Assembly: GCF_000765215.1 (NCBI RefSeq)
Contig: NZ_JPJE01000032.1
Location: 104,209 to 168,208, forward strand
DNA length: 64,000 bases
Reading direction: 5' to 3'
Source of the DNA: Eubacterium sp. ER2
GTDB lineage: Bacteria; Bacillota; Clostridia; Lachnospirales; Lachnospiraceae
Shown piece by piece: positions 40,403 through 48,130 of this stretch. The notes under the pieces were generated by a model. It was given only the letters and a program-made list of their open reading frames with translations. It made no database searches and was not told the origin of the DNA. The translations under genes and the position numbers were made by a program. Position 1 is the first letter of the stretch. Every line of letters starts with the position of its first letter.

Positions 40403-42586
40403 TTAGTCTTCACATACAAAATGCCACTGGTAGGCCTGGTACTCTCCTTCCAGCACCGGTTTGGGCACGCCCGCCTCACGCAGGGCCGTGCTGTTGTACA
40501 GCCTGCCTGTCTCCGTATCCCGGTACATGGTATTTTCCTTCAGGCCCTTCACTTTGATGTAGTCCACGGTCATGTTGGCGTGCTTCTTGATGCCCACCAC
40601 CTGCACAAGGGCTTCCCTCTGGTCCTCGGACACGAACTCCCAGGCCCCCTGGTTGTCGGTCTGGGGATTGGTGAGCCGATAGTAGGTGCCTCGCTGCACG
40701 AGAGCCGCATACTTCTTGTACTCCGCGATCTGACGCCGGATCTCGTCCTTCTCCTCCTCGCCCAGCTCGTTTAGGTTCAGCTCGTAGCCGAAGGTGCCGG
40801 CCATGGCCACCATGCCCCTCGTCTTCATGGAGGTCACCCTCCTTGTCTGGTGGTTGGGCGACGCGGACACGTGGGCTCCCACAGAGGAGGCCGGATAGAT
40901 GAAGGAGGTTCCGTACTGGATCTCCAGCCGGTCGATGGGATCCGTGTTGTCGCTGCACCAGATCTGGGGCGTGTAGTAGAGCATGCCGGCGTCAAAGCGT
41001 CCACCGCCGCCGCTGCAGCCCTCGATCAGAATATTGGGATACCGGTTCACCAGCCTCTCCAGGAAATCATAGAGCCCCAGCACATAGTCGTGAAGCACCC
41101 GCCCCTGGCTGTCTGCTGTGGCGGAGTAGATATCCGCAAGGCTCCGGTTCATATCCCACTTGATATATTCCACATTGCCCTGATCCAGGACAGCGCAGAT
41201 CTGCTCATAAATGTAGTCCACCACTTCTTTTCTGGAGAAATCCAGGACAAGCTGGTATCTGGAGCGGTTAGGCCGCCGTCCCGGTATGACAAAGGCCCAG
41301 TCCGGATGCTCCCGGTACAGTTCGCTGTCCTCATTGACCATCTCCGGCTCGATCCAGATGCCGAACTTCATGCCCATGCCGTTGATCTTTGTGATCAGCT
41401 CGCCCAGACTGCAGCCCAGCTTCTTCTCGTTGACCTTCCAGTCTCCCAGTCCCCGCAGGTCGCTGTCCCTGTTGCCGAACCAGCCGTCGTCCAGGACGAA
41501 CATCTCGATCCCTAAGTCCGCCGCCTGCCGGGCCAGAGCAAGAAGACTCTCCCCTGTGAAGTCAAAGTAGGACGCCTCCCAGCTGTTGATGAGGATGGGC
41601 CTCACTGTCTCCTTATATTTCCCTCTGCACAGGTGTGTGCGGATGCAGCGGTGGAAATTCTGTGACAGCTTTGCCAGTCCCTCTCCCGAGTAGGTCATGA
41701 TCACCTCCGGGGACTGGAGATCCTCCCCAGGATTTAAGGGGTAGGCGAACTGCTCCTCGCTGAAGCCCATGAGCAGTCTGGTCTGGGAGTACTGGTCCTT
41801 GCCCGCCTCGCTCTGGAAGCCGCCGCTGTAGACAAAGGCCATGCCGTAGCAGCTTCCCGCATCCTCAGTGGCGTCGTGCTCCGCCAGGATGACAGCCGGA
41901 TTGTACTGGTGGCTGGAGGTTCCCCTGAGACTTCCGATCTTTGAAGTGCCGTGTCCCACAGGCATCCTCTGGCAGTTTCTCTCCATGGCGTGGCGCCCGT
42001 AGAAGGTGAGGAAGTCATAATCTCCTCCCACGAGATCCAGACAGGCCGGGGCCAGCTTTTTCACAGAAATATAGCCCTTGCTGGCATTCACGATCTTCAC
42101 GCTCCTGGTGATCACATCGTACTCGGGCAGCACGCCGTAGAGCAGCACCGCCAGCACCCCTGTCACCGGATCCTCCAGGACCACCTCCAGCGTCTGGGCC
42201 TCACTGTCGTCCGCGTACACGGCAGGCAGGCCGGGGAGGGAATACTTGCCCTCCCGGATGGTGTGGGTCACATAGCGGAAATCACTGCAGTAGGTGCGGT
42301 CCGTATTTTTGATGATGCAGGCCGGCGTCCGGTAGTCCCCGGTGCCCAGGGAGGGGAACTCCTGGGGCAGAGAATCCATGGAGTAGGTCTTGTCCGTCCC
42401 CGCCTCGTATGGATTGCCGGAAAATCCTCTGTCGTAGTAGGTCAGCAGGTAATCCATACATCCCTCAGCGTATCTCCCATAATACAGGTGCAGCAAAAAG
42501 CCATATCTGTCAATCTGCATCTGGTAAGTCGTGTTCTTCGTATGCAGTGAAATCGTCTTCTGCTTTTCATCGTAAATAATGCTCAT
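40403..42586 (-). CDS. aga: alpha-galactosidase, GH36 (copy 1)
   Basis: GH36 enzymes remove terminal alpha-1,6-galactose from raffinose, stachyose or melibiose. The 727-residue protein has the N-terminal beta-sandwich, the barrel entry WEASYFDFTGESLL, nucleophile Asp478 in YIKWDMNRS, the substrate loop EGCSGGGGRFDAGMLYYTPQ and acid/base Asp in CSDNTDPIDR. Length equals that of tetrameric Lactobacillus and Geobacillus type enzymes. There is no signal peptide. The ATG follows AGGAG. A stem-loop separates it from the permease genes upstream, which may set a different expression level. Galactose from its action can enter GalK-GalT in this window. Confidence 0.96.
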   Translation of the reverse strand: MSIIYDEKQKTISLHTKNTTYQMQIDRYGFLLHLYYGRYAEGCMDYLLTYYDRGFSGNPYEAGTDKTYSMDSLPQEFPSLGTGDYRTPACIIKNTDRTYCSDFRYVTHTIREGKYSLPGLPAVYADDSEAQTLEVVLEDPVTGVLAVLLYGVLPEYDVITRSVKIVNASKGYISVKKLAPACLDLVGGDYDFLTFYGRHAMERNCQRMPVGHGTSKIGSLRGTSSHQYNPAVILAEHDATEDAGSCYGMAFVYSGGFQSEAGKDQYSQTRLLMGFSEEQFAYPLNPGEDLQSPEVIMTYSGEGLAKLSQNFHRCIRTHLCRGKYKETVRPILINSWEASYFDFTGESLLALARQAADLGIEMFVLDDGWFGNRDSDLRGLGDWKVNEKKLGCSLGELITKINGMGMKFGIWIEPEMVNEDSELYREHPDWAFVIPGRRPNRSRYQLVLDFSRKEVVDYIYEQICAVLDQGNVEYIKWDMNRSLADIYSATADSQGRVLHDYVLGLYDFLERLVNRYPNILIEGCSGGGGRFDAGMLYYTPQIWCSDNTDPIDRLEIQYGTSFIYPASSVGAHVSASPNHQTRRVTSMKTRGMVAMAGTFGYELNLNELGEEEKDEIRRQIAEYKKYAALVQRGTYYRLTNPQTDNQGAWEFVSEDQREALVQVVGIKKHANMTVDYIKVKGLKENTMYRDTETGRLYNSTALREAGVPKPVLEGEYQAYQWHFVCED

Positions 42587-42655
42587 CTTTTTCTCTCCTG
42601 CTCTGTAAATGTTCTTTCAAACTGACGCATGTACCAAATACATAACTCAATTGAA

Positions 42656-42696
42656 AGAGCGGGCCTATGCGCCTCTCCGGCGCACACACCCGCTCT
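42656..42696 (-). terminator. intercistronic stem-loop between permease and GH36 genes
   Basis: AGAGCGGG/CCCGCTCT encloses TGCGC/GCGCA; on the minus strand TTTC follows. In mid-operon it is more likely a partial terminator or RNA-stabilising element. Confidence 0.55.
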
Positions 42697-42734
42697 CTCC
42701 GGCAGATGCAGTAATATACATCTGAACGTATTTA

Positions 42735-43586
42735 TTATTTTACAGCTCCATTTACAACGCCGTTGATGATATGCTTCTGGCAGATCACATAGAAGATCAG
42801 GATCGGGATCAGTGCCAGCAGATAGGATGCAAAGGCGAGATTGTAGTTTGTTCCGAACTGTGTCTGGAAGTTAAGCTGTGCCAGAGGCAGCGTGTTCTGC
42901 CCTGTTCCGGACATGATAACAAGGGGTGTCATAACATCGTTCCAAACAGCCAGAGCTGTAATAATAGCAACTGTCGCATGCATGGGCTTCATAATCGGGA
43001 AGATAACCTTCCAGTATGTGCGCCATGTGCTTGCGCCGTCCACTCTGGCAGCCTCCTCAAGGGCAATGGGGATGTTCACCAGGTATCCGGAGTACAGCAG
43101 TACATTCATCGGCATATAGAATACCACATACAGGATGATAACGCCAGCCCAATTTGCAAGTCCCATCTCTGCCGTCTGTTTTGCCAGAGGCATCATCAGG
43201 ATAGCAAACGGAACGAACATACCGCTCACTACAAAGAGATACACAAGTTTATAGAACTTGCTGTGAGCCCTGTTGCGGCCAATGGCGTATCCCAGCAGGG
43301 AGTGGAGCACGATACACAGCACAACGGTCACCACGGTGATCAGCACACTGTTTCCCAGGGATCTCCAGAAATCTGTGACCTCCATGGCCTGGGTAAAGTT
43401 GTCCAGACTCCACTTTGACGGGAGGGACAGGATGCCGGAGATGCTGTTGGTCATCTCAGACGGCTGTTTGAAAGCGATCACGACAGCCATATAGAGCGGG
43501 AACACGATGGTGCTCAGGCCCAGGATCAGAAGGACCATGACCGGCCAGTTTGTCTTTACTTTATCTACTACTTTTTTGTTATTCAT
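42735..43586 (-). CDS. msmG: carbohydrate ABC transporter permease, MalG/MsmG type
   Basis: The 283-residue protein has six transmembrane helices and the cytoplasmic EAA motif EEAARVDGASTWRTYWKVIFP at about residues 178-198 (conserved Gly of the EAA loop present), which docks to the ATPase. It belongs to the CUT1 family that imports oligosaccharides. Its ATG shares one base with the stop of the preceding permease (TAATG), so the two are made in equal amounts. Gene order binding protein, permease, permease, alpha-galactosidase follows the msmEFG-aga arrangement of streptococci. No ATPase is encoded in the operon. Confidence 0.93.
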   Translation of the reverse strand: MNNKKVVDKVKTNWPVMVLLILGLSTIVFPLYMAVVIAFKQPSEMTNSISGILSLPSKWSLDNFTQAMEVTDFWRSLGNSVLITVVTVVLCIVLHSLLGYAIGRNRAHSKFYKLVYLFVVSGMFVPFAILMMPLAKQTAEMGLANWAGVIILYVVFYMPMNVLLYSGYLVNIPIALEEAARVDGASTWRTYWKVIFPIMKPMHATVAIITALAVWNDVMTPLVIMSGTGQNTLPLAQLNFQTQFGTNYNLAFASYLLALIPILIFYVICQKHIINGVVNGAVK

Positions 43587-44452
43587 TATAACTGCTCCTC
43601 CTTCCTGCTGGAGATGCTCATCTGAGCCGCGGAGATGGCCACGATCACGATGAAGAAGATTACGGCATTAGCACTCTGGAAGCCGAACTGTCCGCCTGAC
43701 ATACCGTTATTGTAAATGAGGTATGAGATGGACTCTGTGCTCTGTGCAGGGCCGCCCTTTGTCATGGCCATGATCTGGTCGAACACCATGAGGAAGTTCT
43801 TCACGCACAGCACCATGTTGATGGTAAAGAACGGGATGATCAGCGGGAAGGTCAGATGTTTGAACTGCTTCCAGCCTGTAGCTCCGTCCAGGGAACCCGC
43901 CTCGTACACGTCCTCCGGCACGGTCTGAAGTCCGGAGATATAGATAATGGTGTTCATGGCAATGTTCTGCCAGCAGCAGACCACCATAATGGCGATCCAG
44001 GCAGTCTTCTCATTAGACAGCATGCTCTGGCTGAGACCTTCGCTGCCCATCATCTCTCCCAGCGCCGGAAGGATGTAGGTAAACAGGTACTGGAACACGT
44101 AGCCCACTACCAGGGCGCCAAGCACGTTTGGAAGGAAATAGGCCGCCCGGAAAAATCCTTTGGCGCGGATCTTGCTGTTCAGGCCCAGGGCCAGGATCAG
44201 ACTGATCACGTTGGTCACGATAGTGGCGCAGATGGCCAGCTTGAAGGTGAACAGGTAGGAACCGCCCACCCTGGGATCCTGGAACAGGTCAATATAGTTT
44301 CTCAGACCTACCCAGTCGTAAGTTCCAAATCCCTTAAAGTTTGTAAAACTGTAGATAACGCCCCGGATCAGCGGTACGGTGTTGAAGCAGACAAACAACG
44401 CCAGAATCGGTATCGTTATCAACAGGAATGTCCGTTTTCTTTCATTTTTCAT
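43586..44452 (-). CDS. msmF: carbohydrate ABC transporter permease, MalF/MsmF type
   Basis: The 288-residue protein has six helices starting TFLLITIPILALFVCFN and the EAA motif YEAGSLDGATGWKQFKHLTF (about residues 190-209). It forms the heterodimeric pore with the MalG-type permease encoded immediately downstream. The ATG follows AAAGGAG. The upstream binding-protein gene ends 18 bp away. The absence of the large periplasmic P2 loop of E. coli MalF is normal for Gram-positive CUT1 permeases. Substrate is inferred as raffinose-family oligosaccharides from the linked GH36 and amylosucrase-like genes. Confidence 0.93.
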   Translation of the reverse strand: MKNERKRTFLLITIPILALFVCFNTVPLIRGVIYSFTNFKGFGTYDWVGLRNYIDLFQDPRVGGSYLFTFKLAICATIVTNVISLILALGLNSKIRAKGFFRAAYFLPNVLGALVVGYVFQYLFTYILPALGEMMGSEGLSQSMLSNEKTAWIAIMVVCCWQNIAMNTIIYISGLQTVPEDVYEAGSLDGATGWKQFKHLTFPLIIPFFTINMVLCVKNFLMVFDQIMAMTKGGPAQSTESISYLIYNNGMSGGQFGFQSANAVIFFIVIVAISAAQMSISSRKEEQL

Positions 44453-44470
44453 TCTATCCCCACTCCTTTC

Positions 44471-45763
44471 CTACTCGATGCTGCCGTGCTCTTCCTCGTA
44501 CTCTTCCACTGTACGGATGATGTCGCGGTTGTAGCGCAGCCAGTCACTGTCAAACTTCTCCAGGAACGCGTCCACGTCTTTGTTGATGACAAAGGTCTGG
44601 AGCTGCGCATCCACCGCCATCTCGGACGGATAGTAGTGATCCTGGTAGTCTGTCATGTTGCCGGTCTCTATGTACTCGCTCATGCCGTCCAGCATAGGAG
44701 CCAGCTCAAAGTCTCCCTCCTTGCAGGGAACCGCGTTCTGGTCATCGATGTAGGCCTGGATGTTCTCATCCTCCAGAAGGAAGTCAAGAACCTCGTAAGC
44801 CGCCTCTTTGTTCTCACACTCTGCTGTCACGCAGAAGCCCAGGTCGATACCGGAGTTTAGCGTGTTGTCTTCTGTATTGTCGCTGGCCGGCATCACAAAG
44901 GAATCAATGTTCATCTCCGGATTCACGGAGAGGATCTGTGGAACCGCATAGCTTCCGATGGGGTACATGGCAGACTCGCCTCTGGCGAAAGCCGTACATG
45001 CATCATTGTATCCGTATGCAATGGGGTCCTCAGGCCCGTAGGAGATGAGTTGGAGATACTTCTCTGCCGCCTCCTTGTAGCCCTCTGTAAAGTTTGCCTC
45101 TCCTCTGTTGACCTGCTTGCACAGATCTGCCGGAGCCAGGTCAACGGCGATGCCGTTCCAGGGCGCCAGACAAGTCCATGTGTCGCGGAAGCCAAAGTAG
45201 AAGGGAAGAATGCCCTCCGCCTGGATCTCCTCACAAAGACTCATCAGCTCTCCCCAGTTTGTGGGGATCTCCCAGCCGTGCTCCTCAAACATATCCCTGT
45301 TGTAAAGGATACCGGCTGCGTTTGCCACATAAGGTACAATGAAGGTGCCGTCTGTGGGGACGAACTCCAGCCCTTCCGCAATGTCGATGTAAGAGTCCTT
45401 GATATTCTCCATCCCCTCATAGTCAGACACATCAGCCAGGATCTCCGCATCCACGTAGTAGGAGTAGTTGATGTCACCGCCGATACCGATGATATCCGGG
45501 TAATCCTCCCTGATAAATCTTGTCCTCAGTATCGTAGACGCATCGTTGGGCGAGTCAATGGTCAGATGGATGTCATCGTGAGTGGCATTGAACTGTTCTT
45601 CCACCTGGTCAAAGTAGGTGGCTGCTTCCGGCTTGTACTGAAGGATCTCGATCTCGGTCTTTCCGCTTGATTCGCTTTTTCCCGAGCAGCCCGACAGCAT
45701 CAGCCCGCCGGTCATGACAATGACCAGCGCCGCACTGAGGTACCTTGCACTTTTTCCTCTCAT
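44471..45763 (-). CDS. msmE: sugar-binding lipoprotein of CUT1 ABC importer (MsmE-like)
   Basis: From the ATG at 45763 the protein has 430 residues with a lipoprotein signal peptide (hydrophobic core SAALVIVMTGG, lipobox LSGC, Cys26). The mature part is an extracellular solute-binding protein family 1 fold (EIEILQYKPEAATYFDQV, NDASTILRTRFIREDYPDII, TWTCLAPWNGIAVDL). Three starts are possible; AAGGAG is two bases from the ATG at 45769 and eight from that at 45763, so the latter is preferred. It is the first gene of the alpha-galactoside operon and is divergent from an AraC regulator, which probably activates it. Confidence 0.93.
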   Translation of the reverse strand: MRGKSARYLSAALVIVMTGGLMLSGCSGKSESSGKTEIEILQYKPEAATYFDQVEEQFNATHDDIHLTIDSPNDASTILRTRFIREDYPDIIGIGGDINYSYYVDAEILADVSDYEGMENIKDSYIDIAEGLEFVPTDGTFIVPYVANAAGILYNRDMFEEHGWEIPTNWGELMSLCEEIQAEGILPFYFGFRDTWTCLAPWNGIAVDLAPADLCKQVNRGEANFTEGYKEAAEKYLQLISYGPEDPIAYGYNDACTAFARGESAMYPIGSYAVPQILSVNPEMNIDSFVMPASDNTEDNTLNSGIDLGFCVTAECENKEAAYEVLDFLLEDENIQAYIDDQNAVPCKEGDFELAPMLDGMSEYIETGNMTDYQDHYYPSEMAVDAQLQTFVINKDVDAFLEKFDSDWLRYNRDIIRTVEEYEEEHGSIE

Positions 45764-45890
45764 TTTCATATCTCCTTTCTTTTTTTGGCCTTGCTTTTTA
45801 CGGTAGCTATATTTTAACATATCATTATGCGTCTATAAATATCGCTGTTTTTTTTGTTTTATGCCACAATACTTGTTTTCAATCTATATG

Positions 45891-45920
45891 TTGATGTCAT
45901 CTAGCATTTTGATATATAAT
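45891..45920 (+). promoter_or_regulatory. promoter of the msm-type AraC regulator
   Basis: TTGATG (45891-45896), 18-bp spacer, TATAAT (45915-45920), 24 bp before the ATG. The opposite-strand promoter for the binding protein lies in the same interval with TTTATA-N17-TAAAAT. Confidence 0.65.
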
Positions 45921-45944
45921 ATTTAAAACACGGGAGGTACTGTC

Positions 45945-46808
45945 ATGAGCAATATTCTGTATTCTATTTTTCCGAGTGAAAATTTCATTGATCTGGGCCT
46001 GTACCAGTACGGCTGGGAGCAGTGCGACCCGGCTCACTCCTTCGGTCCCGCCGCCAGGAACCACTACCTGTTTCACTACGTGATCTCCGGGACCGGGACG
46101 CTGACAGCCCACAACTCCAAAAAGGAGTCTATCACCTACAACATCAAGAGCGGCCAGGGCTTTATGATCTTCCCCCACCAGATCTGCACCTACATAGCGG
46201 ACAATGAGCTGCCCTGGGAATACACCTGGCTGGAGTTCGACGGCCTGAAGGCCAAGGAGCTGATCGAGGCCTCCGGCTTCTCCGTCAACTCTCCCGTATA
46301 CCGGCCCAGGCACAAGGATCTGGCCCGGCAGATGATGGAGGAGATGGTCTACATCGCCAACCACTCCCAGGAGTCCCCCTTCCACCTGATCGGGCACCTG
46401 TATCTGTTCCTGGACTACCTGAACAAGTCCAACTCCTCCCCCCTCCAGAGCCAGGGGAACCGGATGCGGGACTTCTACATCCGGGAGGCCATGGCATTTA
46501 TTGAGCAGAACTTCCAGAACGACATCTCTGTGGAGGACATCGCCGCCTTCTGCAACCTAAACCGGAGCTACTTCGGAAAGATCTTCCACGACACAGTGGG
46601 GAAATCTCCCCAGGAGTTCCTCATCTCCTACCGCATGTCCAAGGCCGGGGAGCTGCTGAAGATGACCTCCCTGTCCATCGCGGACGTGGGGAACGCGGTA
46701 GGCTATCCAAACCAGCTCCATTTCTCCAGAGCCTTTAAGAATGTGTACGGGGTCTCCCCCAGAGCCTGGCGGTACGAGCAGCAGGGAAATCCGGAAAAGG
46801 ACGTGTAA
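45945..46808 (+). CDS. msmR: AraC-family regulator of the alpha-galactoside operon (MsmR-like)
   Basis: The 287-residue protein has an AraC_binding cupin (GPAARNHYLFHYVISGTGTL, IKSGQGFMIFPHQICTYIAD, PWEYTWLEFDGLKAKEL) and a double HTH (ISVEDIAAFCNLNRSYFGKIF; IADVGNAVGYPNQLHFSRAF; NVYGVSPRAWR). The start follows GGGAGG. Position and orientation, divergent from the binding protein-permease-GH36 operon, match msmR/rafR activators of raffinose and melibiose use. The symbol is given by synteny and not by demonstrated function. Confidence 0.93.
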   Translation: MSNILYSIFPSENFIDLGLYQYGWEQCDPAHSFGPAARNHYLFHYVISGTGTLTAHNSKKESITYNIKSGQGFMIFPHQICTYIADNELPWEYTWLEFDGLKAKELIEASGFSVNSPVYRPRHKDLARQMMEEMVYIANHSQESPFHLIGHLYLFLDYLNKSNSSPLQSQGNRMRDFYIREAMAFIEQNFQNDISVEDIAAFCNLNRSYFGKIFHDTVGKSPQEFLISYRMSKAGELLKMTSLSIADVGNAVGYPNQLHFSRAFKNVYGVSPRAWRYEQQGNPEKDV

Positions 46809-46834
46809 TTGTCTTTGTATAAGCAGACAATAAG

Positions 46835-46863
46835 TTGATTATAATAAAAGTATACGGTATAAT
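46835..46863 (+). promoter_or_regulatory. consensus-like promoter before the ATPase remnant
   Basis: TTGATT (46835-46840), 17-bp spacer, TATAAT (46858-46863). The transcript now leads only into a deleted ATPase gene. Confidence 0.65.
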
Positions 46864-46890
46864 AATGACAAAATCAACAAAGGACGTGGA

Positions 46891-47205
46891 GTGCCAAAGG
46901 AAAATATCATAGAGATTAATTTTGAGTCCCGGCATTTTAAAAAGCTGGAGGATGCAGATCACTTCTATCAGTACGTCACGGAACGGGCAGAGCAGGCGGA
47001 TGGAAAAGTATATCTCTTTTTTGACGAAATCCAGCATGTGAAAGAGTGGCACTCGGTAATCCCTTCCTTCCGGATTGATTTTGACTGCGATATCGATGAC
47101 AATTATCCGAAATATGTGATCAGCAGCGACATCGTAGATCTGAGCAGGAATGGCATTGTCCATTATAATATCATTGACTTTCTGCTGGATGAGAAGGATA
47201 TATAA
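46891..47205 (+). pseudogene. internally deleted AAA_14/DUF4143 ATPase
   Basis: The 104-residue frame joins two separated parts of one ATPase family. Residues 1-62 (KENIIEINFESRHFKKLED, VYLFFDEIQHVKEWH) are the Walker B half of the P-loop domain; residues 63-104 (DDNYPKYVISSDIVDLSRNG, IIDFLLDEKDI) are the extreme C-terminus. The N-terminal Walker A part and about 250 central residues are missing. The junction is in frame at RIDFDCDI|DDNYPK. The only start is a GTG directly at the truncation point. It is a deletion relic lying between the AraC gene and the AT-rich BceAB insert. Expression from the promoter just upstream is possible but a function is unlikely. Confidence 0.82.
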
Positions 47206-47215
47206 GTCAGCAAAA

Positions 47216-47238
47216 GGAGCCGCCGTGAGGGCGGCTCC
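47216..47238 (+). terminator. hairpin terminator after the ATPase remnant
   Basis: GGAGCCGCC and GGCGGCTCC form a 9-bp stem with a 5-nt loop. The plus-strand tail is GAGTCGTTTCG and the minus-strand tail TTTTGC, so it may act in both directions. Confidence 0.6.
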
Positions 47239-47291
47239 GAGTCGTTTCGTCAGGTATTCACTTTGCTTAATGATAAGATTCGTGTGCTTAA

Positions 47292-47320
47292 TTGACTGAA
47301 CTTTCTAATGGTAGTATAGT
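47292..47320 (+). promoter_or_regulatory. promoter of the BceAB-type genes
   Basis: TTGACT (47292-47297), 17-bp spacer, TATAGT (47315-47320), 45 bp before the ATPase ATG. Confidence 0.7.
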
Positions 47321-47364
47321 ACAATCGAAAATAGACAAAAGTATCCAGCAAGAGGGGATGCATC

Positions 47365-48126
47365 ATGGAAGAGCATGAGAAGCTATTGAAAATAAAAAAC
47401 TTAAAGAAAAAATATCAGATTAATAAAGAAGAATCTCTGCAAGTGCTCAAAGGATTGAGTTTTTCTATTGCACATGGAGAAATGGCAGCTGTTATGGGAG
47501 CTTCCGGCTGCGGAAAAACAACGCTGATCAATCTGATATGTGGAGTTGATAAGGCTGATGAGGGGAGTATTATGATCGACCATACAGAGATTACAGGAAT
47601 GAAGAAATCCCAAATGGCAATCTTCAGAAGAAATAATATAGGTATGGTCTTTCAGGATTTTAACCTTTTAGAGAGCTTAAATGTAAAAGATAATATTTTA
47701 TTGCCGCTTATTTTGGAAAATAATACAGAAAACAGCGAAGAAAGATTTGAAAAAATAATGAATGTTCTGTCTATCAGCGATCTGGCAGATAAGAGCGTAA
47801 CCGATATTTCCGGTGGTCAGAAGCAACGGGTAGCCATAGCAAGGGCATTGATCAATACCCCACGGATTATTCTGGCTGATGAACCAACGGGGAATCTGGA
47901 TGCAAGATCAACAAAAGATGTGATGGAATACCTGGTCCATATAAATGAACAATTTAAAATTACACTTGTAATGGTAACCCATGATTCCTATGCGGCATCC
48001 TACTGTAATAAGGTGATCTTGCTTAAAGATGGTATCATATTTTCCGAATTGCAGAAAGGGAAAAAAAGTAGAGAGGTTTTTCTTGAAGAAATTTATGATT
48101 TTTTAAAACAGATTGGTGGTGAATGA
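47365..48126 (+). CDS. BceA-type peptide-antibiotic ABC transporter ATPase
   Basis: The 253-residue ATPase has Walker A GASGCGKT, Q-loop VFQDFNLLESL, signature ISGGQKQR, Walker B IILADEPTGNLD and switch THDSYAASYCNKV. The last motif is typical of BceA/VraD/YxdL proteins that work with a ten-helix BceB permease to confer resistance to bacitracin or lantibiotics. The ATG follows AGGGG. Codon use and base composition are much more AT-rich than the sugar genes on either side, which points to horizontal acquisition. The normally linked BceRS two-component system is missing. The permease gene that follows is interrupted. Confidence 0.92.
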   Translation: MEEHEKLLKIKNLKKKYQINKEESLQVLKGLSFSIAHGEMAAVMGASGCGKTTLINLICGVDKADEGSIMIDHTEITGMKKSQMAIFRRNNIGMVFQDFNLLESLNVKDNILLPLILENNTENSEERFEKIMNVLSISDLADKSVTDISGGQKQRVAIARALINTPRIILADEPTGNLDARSTKDVMEYLVHINEQFKITLVMVTHDSYAASYCNKVILLKDGIIFSELQKGKKSREVFLEEIYDFLKQIGGE

Positions 48127-48130
48127 TCTG

